From: Athripsodes cinereus
Lineage: Eukaryota; Arthropoda; Insecta; Trichoptera; Leptoceridae
NCBI GenBank assembly: GCA_947579605.1
Contig: OX388316.1
Location: forward strand, 12,961,290 to 13,025,289
Length of the DNA stretch: 64,000 bases
Reading direction: 5' to 3'
Position 1 is the stretch's first letter; each line of letters begins with the position of its first letter. Shown here in pieces: positions 10,060 to 20,071 of this stretch. The notes beneath the pieces were generated by a model. It had not been told where the DNA came from. It saw nothing but the letters and a program-made list of their open reading frames with translations, and did no database searches. The translations under genes were made by a program, and so were the position numbers.

Positions 10060-13000
10060 ATGACGATTTTCAAAGTCATACTTTTACTTTTTGGGACTTC
10101 TCTGTTTGCGAATGGACGAGTTATCGATGTCAATGAGTTTGAAGATTTTCTGAAGCAATCTGTCTCAGGAACACTTCAAGGTGAAATAAAATTTACAACA
10201 TTTTCTTTTTTTTATATTTAAGGCAAAGCACTCGATTACTCCCTGGTAATAAACAATAGTATTCGAGTGTCCTCCTATAAAAGGTAGGTGTTCGAAAAAA
10301 TAATGAAATTTTACATCTTAAATTCAGCAATGAGGTTTTTCATCCATTCTGAATGTCTTAATTTTTCAGAAACCTCAATTGGAGAACCATGTCTACACAA
10401 TGCAACATTGTGTCAAATCTAATCGGAAGAAGTGAAAAAGGTGTCCCAACGCTTACGAATTGGCTCTAGGCTGGCTTAAGTGATCACTTTCCGTGTACAT
10501 GGACAACGTTCACCAATTCCACCATTCTCACTGACACGATTTAAATCGAGAGATGCTTTATGCAAACCTTAGAATTTTTCACATTTCACCTTTCTCACTT
10601 CTTCCGATTAGATTTTACACAATGTTGCATTGTGTAGACATGGTTCTCCAATTGAGGTTTCTGATTGGTTTTGTCATCTGCATCCAACTCCGGTTAAACA
10701 ATAAAAAAAAAATAGTAAATATTCTTAACATGTCTTAATTTTTTGTTGGCACTGACAGGAAAGCTTGAGTGTTTATCTTGCGGATGATCTGCTGGCTACC
10801 CCACTTGAAGGATATGCCATGATGGGATTGTAGTAGTAGTAATAAAAAAATGTACAAAATAAACAATATCATTGCAATTAATTATTGAAAAAATTGATTT
10901 TACTGCATTATCAATCTGGCAATGTCATACCTACCTATTTATATTTTATGATTTCTTTGTACGAATTAACTACAGCGTCTCACGGGTACCTAGACAAATT
11001 GCATTTGGGGATCGATTTTTGAGTGATCTGTAAAAATCTGTAAGACATTTGGCATATTATTAAGTATATCTAGTGATAAGGAGTTACATAATGTTATTCC
11101 ACAATAACAATGAAATCTCAAAACAAATCTTGAGAATGCGAGTATTTCATGTCACGTATGTAAATATTTAAGTTATCAGAATAGATAAGAATTTTTATAT
11201 CTGATTGAAACGATTTAATTCGGTAGTCGTCGACCTTGATCATACAACCATATCAACCATTTTATCATTTTGGATTCTTAAATGATTTGCTAAAAACGCT
11301 GATAATCTTATCATTGTCTTCGCGGATTTTCAATTAATATTTTATCGATCAAATTTTATCAGCAATAAAGTTAAATGTCAATATCAAGGTATGTTTTTAA
11401 TACAAAATAAATTATCATCAAATAAGTACCTACCCTAATCACACGTAAATGAGTGGATGGCCTTTAAAGATAGAATAGAAATACATAAGTACCTAAATAT
11501 TTTAAAATACTTTGCTAGATTGATGGTTTCAAACGTTCACGAGTTTTTTTAAACAATGTTATTTGGTGGGTAGGAATGACTCCTTTTCACACTAGTTTTT
11601 TCAAACTTTCGGGAGAACATCAAGAACAAAAAATCACCTCTTGTTAAAGAGTCTCTTTTATACAACGACATCAGAACGTCGGGAATTTCGTGGAAAAAGG
11701 ATATTAAGGCAGAAGGCTGGTTTCTAGTCTGTGCTCCTTGGATTAGCGTTGAAGGACGATAAAAAATGATAAGAATAGTTGCTCATTTTCTTTGACTTTG
11801 AACCTTGTCTGTTTCTAGAACCTTTAACTCCAGAATTAGAAGTATCACAGAACATTTGGGAAAGGAGCGGTAAATTTGAAGGAGACATTCTCCTTTCAAA
11901 TGAACAAATCAAAACTATGGTGGATATATATTCTGGTAAAAGAAATATTGTTACACCCAGTAGAAGGCACTGGACTAATGGGATCATCTACTATGATTAT
12001 ACAGAGGGTGAATTCGGTACTGTCATTTTGTATTTGTCAAGTATAATCAAGTATGAATTTTTAATGTAGGTACACCTGTCAGATCGAAAATGAAATAATC
12101 CTTAATATTGCGTTTTGCTACAGATGCAGGACAAATACAAGCAGTTGAAGATGCCTTGCGTATTATAGAATCTTCTTCCTGTATAAAATTTGTGAGGAGA
12201 CAAAATGAGCGCAATTTCGTTCGAGTCACTGTAAGTATATCTACATAATTATCAAAAAAGTCGAGTTTTTTTATTACTGTCAGCCTACATCTTTTTATTG
12301 CTAGGTATCAGCCTATTAAAAAAAATCCACGATGTTTGGTCTCTAGCAAAACAGGTAATTACCTGAACTTTCAGAATTGACATCACATTTTTTATTTAGA
12401 GAAATAAATGTTAAACCCTTGTAATAAAAAACCCTGGTCTGGTGATACAGACAGCGTTGTGGTGCCTCGTATAGGTGGTTTGGCTATGTTGATTGTGCCT
12501 TATGCGTGGCTGGACTGTTGTTGTGAAACAATAATATTATTATTTAACAATACTTTTTGAGAACTTTTATTGTTAAGAAGGCATAATGATTCTTAAATAG
12601 ACCTTTGCGGTGGTTTATCCACAAAACGTCAAGACTATTTTATTTGTCAAAGAAATGCTTTCATTTTTAGACTTCATCATCAGGCTGCTTTTCTATGGTG
12701 GGTGAAATGGGTGGATCGCAACAATTGAATCTTATGTCCAATGAGCCCGGGATCGGTTGTTTCAGACAAGGTGTCATCATTCATGAATTCCTCCATGCAG
12801 TTGGGTTTTATCATCAACAAAGTACACACAACAGAAATGAATGGGTCAAAATCATATGGAATAAAATCATTCCATGTAAGTTCCTAAATGTTTTATATTT
12901 CGTTCTTGAACAATCTTCACTGGTTGCATTAATAGTTCCATTTTATTGGTCAAATAATCAAGTACTACATAGTTGAATTAGTATTACATAGTAAGGATTT

Positions 13001-13390
13001 TTATTTTATTGATTTAACGTTTATATAATTATAATTGTTTTATTTTTAGCTGCAAGGCATAATTTCTTAAGATATCCTAAATTTTATGTGACTAATTACG
13101 ATGTTGAGTATGACTATGGCAGCATCATGCATTACACTGAGTACGCTGCTAGTATTGATGGAAGCAAAACCATCGAACCACTCAAGGTAAATCAATATAA
13201 TACAACAGTAAATCATAATCATCAAAATTACTGAGTCATCAAAAAATTGTCATTTTTGAAATGGGATTGAAGTAAAATTATATGGTTCTTTTTATTTTAG
13301 GAAACAGATGAAACATTGGGCCAACTCAACGGAATGAGCAAGGGAGACATAAGAAAACTTAATTTATTGTATGAGTGTATTCCTGAATAA
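10060..13390 (+). CDS. Secreted astacin-family zinc metalloprotease, paralogue 2 (six exons)
   Basis: Exons 10060-10180, 11819-12016, 12124-12230, 12671-12875, 13050-13186 and 13301-13390 join in frame to give 285 residues. Exons 2-6 match paralogue 1 in length exactly; only exon 1 differs, by 9 bp. Features are a signal peptide at 1 to about 19, the propeptide switch F-E-G-D at 60-63, zinc site HEFLHAVGFYH with H180, H184, H190 and base E181, Met-turn SIMHY at 235-239, and cysteines 126, 148, 172 and 282. It has no extra C-terminal domains. Intron 1 is 1.64 kb because of a SINE with a nested insertion, and intron 3 holds a LINE relic, yet every exon is open and all splice sites are canonical, so the gene looks functional. 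It is a secreted endopeptidase of unknown substrate, duplicated in tandem with the gene 2.5 kb upstream. Confidence 0.93.
10224..10850 (+). repeat. TAG-tailed SINE-like repeat in intron 1, split by another insertion
   Basis: The two parts (10224-10366 and 10744-10850) together match the repeat at 41733-41993. Shared blocks include TTCGAGTGTCCT, AGGTGTTCGAAAAA, TTTTACATCTTAAATTCAGC, GATCTGCTGGCTACCCCACT and a tail of TAGTAGTAGTA. The interruption at 10367-10729 is a separate insertion with its own target duplication. Confidence 0.7.
10367..10729 (+). mobile_element. 363-bp retroinsertion containing a long inverted repeat
   Basis: It is bounded by a 14-bp target duplication, ATGTCTTAATTTTT, at 10353-10366 and 10730-10743. 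A duplication this long points to LINE-type target-primed integration. The first 297 bp form an inverted repeat: the segment beginning CAGAAACCTCAATTGGAGAA at 10367 returns inverted, ending at 10663, with arms of about 75 bp and few mismatches. The 3' part is A-rich (AATAAAAAAAAAATAG), like a retroposon tail. No protein is encoded. Confidence 0.65.
12430..12545 (+). mobile_element. Decayed LINE fragment in intron 3 of astacin gene 2
   Basis: The stretch reads roughly as DTDSVVVPRIGGL and then AWLDCC. This parallels the better-kept LINE piece at 5030-5130 (DSVNRLVVPHRG and AWLVCC). It is short and broken and does not touch the splice sites. Confidence 0.35.
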
Positions 13391-13462
13391 AGTATCTTAG
13401 AGTAAAAATGTACTTGTACTTGTTGAGAGATTGAATATGAATAACTATTTCATATTTTTTTT

Positions 13463-13468
13463 ATTAAA
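13463..13468 (+). terminator. Poly(A) signal ATTAAA of astacin gene 2
   Basis: ATTAAA, the commonest AATAAA variant, lies 72 bp after the stop codon. The mariner element begins only 63 bp further on, so the insertion just misses the 3' end of the transcript. Confidence 0.45.
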
Positions 13469-13530
13469 TAGGTAAGTAAATCAGATGATTATTTTAAATG
13501 TTTAACTTTCTAGAAATACTCCTATAATTA

Positions 13531-14455
13531 TTAGGTCCTTACATATGAAATTGGCGTTTCATATGGCAGAAATGAAAACGATTTTTTTTATGAAACTATT
13601 TTTTTATTTAGTCAAAGTATGTACCATGGCTATCTATGCACTTTTGCCATCTCGAAGGTAGTTCATTGATTCCTTTACTAAAAAAAGTGTGTGAGCGAGA
13701 ATCAATAAAATCTTTGAAGGCCGTTTGGACAGCCTCGTGAGAATTGAATTTTTTTCCTTGCATGAAGTTGTCCAAATTCCGAAAAAAATGGTAATCAGTT
13801 GGAGCAAGGTCCGGGGAGTATGGTGGGTGTCGAAGACATTCCAGTCGCAGCTCCCGTAGTTTTGCGGTCGTCAAACGTGCCGTATGTGGTCGAGCGTTGT
13901 CCTGAAGCAGCAGTACCAATTCATGCGGTACTTCAAGTTTTTTCACTTTTCCAATTTGTTTCAAGTGAATCAAAATGGTTTTATCACTCACACCGAAGCC
14001 TGCCGCTAACTCTGACGTGGTTTGCGATGGATCTGCTTCCACAATTGCTTTTAATTCTTCGTTATCAACTTGTGTCTCCGGCCGTCCACGAGGCTTGTTC
14101 TGTAGGTCAAAATTTCCAGAACGGAAACGTTGGAACCAATAACGTACCGTATTTTCTTTTGCAGTAGCTTCCCCATACGCATTGTTAATCCTACGAGCCG
14201 TTTCTGCAGCACTAGTGCCGAGGTGAAACTCATATTCGTAAATATAGCGATATTTTAAGTTCTCCATATTGTGAACAGAACGATGTGAAAGAAAAACAAA
14301 TGACGCGATAACAAATAAATTTCGTAATTCGAACACAGAAATACACGGTCTTAAATTTGAAATAAATTTGAATTTGGAATTCCTAGCCGAACGCCACATA
14401 TTTTGAATCAAAGTTGCCAGTTCGCCAAACGCCAATTTCATATGTAAGGACCTAA
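13531..14455 (-). mobile_element. Mariner element with internal deletion
   Basis: The ends are near-perfect inverted repeats starting TTAGGTCCTTACATATGAAA, flanked by TA on both sides (13529-13530 and 14456-14457), the Tc1/mariner target duplication. The length is 925 bp against about 1.3 kb for a full mariner, and the missing part is the middle of the transposase. The terminal sequence is of the type seen in mellifera/cecropia-group mariners. It lies about 140 bp downstream of the second astacin stop codon, in the opposite orientation. Confidence 0.92.
13608..14267 (-). pseudogene. Mariner transposase lacking the first catalytic Asp
   Basis: The likely start is the ATG at 14265-14267 (MENLKYRYIYEYEF); the frame is open further upstream to 14441, inside the terminal repeat, which is fortuitous. 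The N-terminal half has the two helix-turn-helix domains, with the GRPETQVD linker and the GVSDKTILIHLKQIGK segment. After KKLEVPHEL the protein jumps to LLLQDNARPHTA, the second catalytic Asp, and then YSPDLAPTDYHFF, the third (D34D). The segment holding the first Asp is deleted, and the frame survives the deletion. The product cannot cut DNA but could still bind terminal repeats. An annotation pipeline may call it SETMAR-like, but there is no SET domain. Confidence 0.85.
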
Positions 14456-14459
14456 TACC

Positions 14460-16085
14460 TTTATAATTAGATTATTTGCACAATTAGGTAAAAGCCACAA
14501 ATAAGAAACTGGGATCAATTGTAAATTGGAGTTATCTAGAATTCTAGAGTGAGATGAACATTAAATACCTATACACAATATTAGAGACAATATAAAAGCT
14601 TCAAATTTTTTGCTAGTCTTCAAAAAGCTTCATCTCTTCACTATTGGTTATTTACTTTTGATCTACTAGTACCATGAAACTATTTCTTCCCAATGATTTG
14701 GACAATATTTAATTTGAAATGTTTATAATCTGCACGTGCCTTCTCGTTTTCGTCAACTATTCCTAGTTTCTCAAAATCGCAACGTACAAGATGTTTAATA
14801 ATTTATTACAAATATATAATTCTAATTCTGTCAATTTGAATTATCTTTAATTTATTACATCTTTGACATTAAGTATTGAACATTAATTATTTCCATATCC
14901 TTGATTTGACTCAACCAATAATTCTAATAAATAACATTTTATAACATCAATTTTGTCATGTAGGTATAGAGTAAAAACGTTTTATCGATGAATACTGCAT
15001 ACATTTACCACTCCAATATTTCCAAATGATTTAAGACCTTTGGTTTTATTATAATCCTCAGAGTGACACTAGGCGGGCGAAGGATGAAGGTAGCAGCAAT
15101 AATATTCCAACTACATATGTAACAATATGCAATTCTCGCAACACTAACTGTAATGTTAATATATTGTGTTATATTGCATAGGCACTTTATGTAGGTAGAT
15201 TGTTCCTGGTAGCCATCATTGACCACTGTTCGTCGTTGTAAAATAGTAACGAATGAATGAATACGAACATCGAAAATAATTTTAAAATTAACCCAAAAAA
15301 TCAACCCCGAAAATAGCAGATGGTTGTGCGGAAATAGCGGATTCGAGTATTACTTGAGACTTTTGATTTCTTGTACTTCGTATACTCTTACTTCAGTTGA
15401 GATGTTTTCATGATGTTAGTATATAATATGATACCCATATTTTCATGATATTTCTAATATTCATTCTGACGTCGTTGCCAATCCAAAATAGAGGTAAACT
15501 TGTGAGAGACAAATGATAAACTTTTTGGTAAGCCTTCATTGAAAATTTTTAAAACATGGTCTGGATTGTTTTGCAACATTGTGCATTATTATTAGCACTA
15601 TTTTCGTTTTTACATAAAAAATTAAACTCACTGTGAAAATATTTTTTAATGCTTTTCTTATCCAAATCCTCGAGTGCCAAAGGACTAACGGAGTTAAAAT
15701 TTTCATCATTTCTCACCTCGACGAGCCATTTACATCCCTTCTCTAGTTTCTATTTACAATAACAATCATATGAAAATATCTATAACAATAATATAAATTA
15801 TATCCTGTCCGATATAAATCATTCGTAAACCAACAATTTATCAGTAAAGTGTAATAGCACCACATACTCGTATATGAAGAGTGAGGACCGTTAGTTACAT
15901 ATTATTATACAGTAATACGTAGGTAGTGTTTGGTATGCAAGGACTGTCACTAAGAGCTGCAACATGTGTGACAACTTGTAAAATATTATTGTCAGTAGTC
16001 AACACGGTAGCACGGTAAATTGGAGTGCGGTAATAATGTGTACAGGGCTTAATAAGACAAATGAGATATTATTTTGAATGGTAAT
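14460..16085. other. AT-rich intergenic DNA, nothing recognised
   Basis: Read on both strands, the region shows no domain, RNA gene or transposon end that I can support. A 99-codon ORF on the minus strand at 15005-15304 has no recognisable feature. Confidence 0.5.
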
Positions 16086-16092
16086 AGAGATT

Positions 16093-16275
16093 CCAGGAGA
16101 GCTTTTACAATCTATAGCTACTATTTTTGTATGTATTAAATATTAAATTATTGGTTAAAAAAGTCCTCAGAGCTTTACCAGGAGAGCTTTTACAATCTAT
16201 AGGTACTATTTTTGTATGTATAAAATGTTAATTTTTCGGGTTTGTTTTATTGGGTAAAAAAGTCCTCAGAGCTCC
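16093..16275 (+). repeat. Imperfect tandem duplication, period about 85 bp
   Basis: CCAGGAGAGCTTTTACAATC starts at 16093 and again at 16178, and AAGTCCTCAGAGCT recurs at about 16161 and 16261. Two units of an 85-100 bp sequence are present, just outside the left end of a MITE. Confidence 0.7.
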
Positions 16276-16289
16276 GTTTGTGTGCCCGA

Positions 16290-17293
16290 CACTGAGAAAA
16301 ATACTCACAACGAATCATTGGTACGTACGTATCTATCGCAAACAAGTCGTTGGTAAATTTACCGACAATTTGTTTGCGAAAAGTTAATATTATAGATTCG
16401 TATTAATGATAAGATATGCTGACGACATAGCACTGCTCGCAGACTCCGAGATGGAGCTGAACGAAGACTTAGGAAAAATGGAAAGTATACTGTTGTCAAA
16501 GTACAACATGAAAATAAATAAAGAAAAAACAAAATGTATGATCGTTGGAAGAGGGGAAGCGACTGCGAACATTGCCATAAATGGAGTGAGCATCAAACAA
16601 GTAAGTGAATTCGTGTACCTGGGCAGCAGAATAAACCAGGATGGACGCTCCAAAGCAGAAATCGTAAGCAGAATAAACCAGGCAAGGATTGCCTTTAACA
16701 AAAAATCGAAGATATTGGAATCCCCAAATATTGACTTAAGCGTAAGGAAGAACCTTACTAAAGCCTTTGTATGGAGCATTCTGCTTTATGGTTGTGAGAC
16801 ATGGACCATCAGCAAGAGTGAAAGCGGACGGTTGGCGGCCTTTGAAATGTGGTGCTACAAACGCATGCTTAAGATCCATTGGTCGGAGCACGTCGAAAAC
16901 GAAGAAGTATTAACCAGGGTAGGCGAAAAAAGGCAACTCCTTAAGAGAATCAGCCAACAACGAGCTAACTGGATTGGCCACAACATCAGGCACCCAGGAC
17001 TACTCATAGCCATCGCGGAGGGTAAGACCGAGGGGACAAATGGCAGAAGCCGACCAAGAGACGCATATATGGACCAACTGAAGAGTGATATGAACTGTGG
17101 CTCATACGTAGAGCTGAAAAGACTGGCTGAGAATAGAGACGAATGGAGAAGAAAAACCAAACTCGTTGCAGACCAATCCAATGGATTGTAACTCATTATA
17201 TATATTAATGAATCGTTTGTACTATCTCTGATCCTAATCTGATCGTACGTACCAATGATTCGTTGTGAAATTTCGTTAGTATTTTTCTCAGTG
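16290..17293 (+). mobile_element. Palindromic MITE (CACTGAG ends) interrupted by a LINE
   Basis: The outer ends CACTGAGAAAAATACT and, inverted, CACTGAGAAAAATACT are flanked by GA on both sides (16288-16289 and 17294-17295). Removing the LINE and one duplicated copy of its target leaves about 200 bp that match the uninterrupted element at 38320-38577, including ACGAATCATTGGTACGTAC near each end. There is no coding capacity of its own. CACTG ends with a 2-bp duplication suggest a CACTA-like source, which is an inference. Confidence 0.8.
16410..17203 (+). mobile_element. RTE-like LINE, 5'-truncated, copy 1
   Basis: It is flanked by an 8-bp target duplication ATTAATGA at 16402-16409 and 17204-17211. 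It begins within the reverse transcriptase at RYADDIALLAD, the catalytic YADD box, continues through SEFVYLGSRI and SILLYGCETW, and ends with the C-terminal segment RANWIGHNIRHPG to the stop at 17189-17191. The frame is open throughout. The initiating ATG at 16406 belongs to the target duplication, not to the element. The 3' end is a short TATATAT tract rather than poly(A), as in RTE-type LINEs. It lacks the endonuclease and most of the polymerase, so it cannot move itself. Confidence 0.88.
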
Positions 17294-17352
17294 GAGATAG
17301 AAACGAACCTCATTCTTTCAGAACATGCTATCTTTTTGAGTCACCTTTTTTC

Positions 17353-17536
17353 GAGTTCGTCGGTAGCCTGGAGGTAGAGTCTCGTCTTCGTGAACAATGG
17401 GTCGGTGGTTCGATACCAGGTGCCGGCAAACTCCCCTTTCACGACACAAGCTTTTAGTAGCTTACTGTGAAAGGTGTATAAGGTTGTATTTGGGTTTATA
17501 ACAAAAACCCAGATATATCTTTTTTTAAAAAAAAAA
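17353..17536 (+). repeat. tRNA-derived SINE, family A copy 1
   Basis: The 5' part carries an A-box-like TAGCCTGGAGG and a B box GGTTCGATACC, in a tRNA-like frame where GTCGGTA can pair with TGCCGGC. The body has a hairpin CTTTCAC with GTGAAAG and TGGGTTT with AAACCCA. It ends with a T-run followed by an A-run. It matches copies at 45123-45316 (minus) and 51633-51814 (plus). Confidence 0.75.
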
Positions 17537-17539
17537 CGG

Positions 17540-18615
17540 CATTCCGAATATTTGATGACGTTTCTAAGTAGGAGTAATGTTAAGTAAAAGAACGTAATCT
17601 AGGCAGTCTAAAATCTGATGGATAAAATATATCAACAAATTACGTGACCAATAGTATTTTATATAAAATCACAAAATTAAAAATAAAGAAATCGGCGTTG
17701 ATGTAATGAACACAAAAACTCACCGAGAAAATAAAGAAATTATTTAGATATGAGCTCCTTAAGGGTAATGTAAATTATTGTTGTCTTTTTTTGTATTAAA
17801 CAGCAACGAGTTTTTATCTGATATCGTCGTAATATTTATTACATAGTAACGACTATAGTTTAATTATCCAGTAGTAATATTAATTGTTTCAGTTTTGCAA
17901 CCTGGTATTATTATCAATAGTAAGTATGAACTTACAACCACCATTGTTTCTATATGAGTAGCTATGTAAGCATTGTACAATATAACATAATATTAACCGA
18001 TAATAACATGCCTAGTTTCCGATAAAAATATGTAATAGAGGATGTATGCAAAAGAATCCGTACAATAATGTATTCATTGTAGGTACATGTACATTGTACA
18101 TGGTATACCTAGTTCAAATAAAAATCTTAAGAAATCAAACACGCTAAGGTGATAATAAGTAATTTCTCGGATACATCATGCCATCATTTGTTGAACTCTT
18201 AAAAATTAAAATGTTATTATTTTGGGACAATTTCATATAATGTACGATTTTTAGTGAATTTATAATGATAATCATATGCATGCACTTAGTATTAATTATT
18301 ACTCAGTATTATCATAAACCTCATCAATGAAAATAAAAACGCTAATTATTTAACATCAGTTACGTAAATATAGAAATTGTCTCATGTTTGTTTGTAAAGA
18401 CATAGGTTTGTAAAGACAAACTAAAGCTCTACCTCTGGCTACCCCACTTGATATCACATTATTGAATTGAGGCTATAGATAGATAGATATAATAGGTCTT
18501 ATTTTTCTAAATGCTTGATATTACGAACGGTGCTCGTATTGTGAAAAAGGGATGTCAATCCCGTCGGAAATCTTATGCACTATAAAAACAGTACTCATTT
18601 TGAAGTCAAAAAAAC
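17540..18615. other. AT-rich intergenic DNA
   Basis: No gene is recognised. GGCTACCCCACTTGAT at about 18436-18451 is a short remnant of the TAG-tailed SINE-like family. Confidence 0.45.
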
Positions 18616-18620
18616 ATTTG

Positions 18621-18842
18621 AAGGGTACACGGCAAAAACAAGCTCATTGACAAATTATCATTTTACAGGAGAGCAAGTTTGAGACATCATTTCTTTCATC
18701 ATTTCAATTTGATTTACAAAGAAATGGACCATTTTCAGATTTTACTTATATCATTCTAAAGAACTCATTGAGAGGATCAAAACTGCATATAAATCACGAA
18801 AACGAAAAAAAATCAATGAACTTATTTTTGCCGTGTACCCTT
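18621..18842 (+). mobile_element. MITE with 30-bp terminal inverted repeats
   Basis: The left end AAGGGTACACGGCAAAAACA is matched by the inverted right end AAGGGTACACGGCAAAAATA, and similarity runs on through the next 10 bases. The 222-bp element encodes nothing. ATTTG lies next to the left end and one base beyond the right end, so a 5-bp target duplication is possible but not firm. Confidence 0.7.
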
Positions 18843-18849
18843 AATTTGT

Positions 18850-20065
18850 TTTTATTCATCATGCAATTCTACTACCTAAACAATGTCACAGTGAATAGTA
18901 CTAATTTTGACCAACTATCATTCGGTTCTAAAACATGACCCAGCTAGAACCATCGTCACTCCTGTATGAAAAAGACTACCGATATTTGCTCTCGACCGAT
19001 CAAAAGGTGTCGGTTACACAACGTTAAAAAAATTCTCGGAAATATCTTCGGTATGAAAATCACATAACTTACCTGTAAACACTCATGCGTTTGTCGAAAG
19101 ATCGCAAATGAGAACATATTCGTAGGTAATAAGAGATGATTGATTTACATACAACATTAATTATGAAACAATTGTATTAATTTAGAAAGTAACCAAGTTC
19201 ATAATTTGAAACAATATTTAAAACGTTTCAAATATCAAACAAATATCATACCCACATAAATATGATTCCTATAACAGTGCAATGTAGGTATACAATAATA
19301 ATATGTAATACCTACACCTATACTTTGTTCTCAGAAGTAATTAAAACGAGTCAATATTCATTATTTATTGATCTTATAAATTACTTACTACTACCAGTCT
19401 CATGTAGTTATTATTGTAACCAACTATTATTACTATTGCATAAACTAAATCACAGAATGAAGGTAGGTAGTGAAAAACTATTTATTATTATTTAAGATAA
19501 GTTATTGGAATTTAGATTTGATTTTAATCACAAATATTTATATCATTAATCCTATAATTGGAATAGTTTTCGATTGTTATTTACATGTAGGTACCTATCT
19601 AATAAACTCTTGTTAATTATTTGCTTTTATTTAGGTATATTTCATTGACCCAATTTAATGTCAAATTTATTTAGAGTAATTCATAAAATTGTTTTGTTTG
19701 TGAATGGTTACCTACTACTTTTATTTAGCGAAATTGTCGAGTAAAATCAACATTAAGACAAATTAATATGGATTCTTAATTTTTTGAAGTATGTATAATA
19801 AACCAGATCCAAGAATTATACCTTTTTTTATCTTTTTTAATTTTTTTTAATTTAGGTTTAATTATACCTATCTGAACCATAAAGTAAACTAAGACTCTTT
19901 AATGGTTTAATCTAAAAATAAGATGAATTAAATGTCTTAGGAAATCTCATAAGGATTGGAGATCCATTATTGTGAAGGTTTTCCAAAATACACTTTTGGA
20001 AATCGTAAGTTTATATCAAAACATGAAAGAACTTACCTATGCAATCAAACAATATCATCAAGCTA
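18850..20065. other. AT-rich intergenic DNA
   Basis: No gene, RNA or transposon end is recognised. The short ORF at 19262-19495 has no domain. Confidence 0.45.
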
Positions 20066-20071
20066 ACAGTA

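Noticed and set aside
13608..14441. Host SETMAR-like methyltransferase gene.
   Set aside because: There is only a mariner transposase frame inside TA-flanked terminal repeats; no SET domain is encoded.
14267..14441. Upstream extension of the mariner ORF to the ATG in the terminal repeat.
   Set aside because: Mariner transposases start close to the MENLK-type N-terminus; the extension translates the 5' UTR and terminal repeat.
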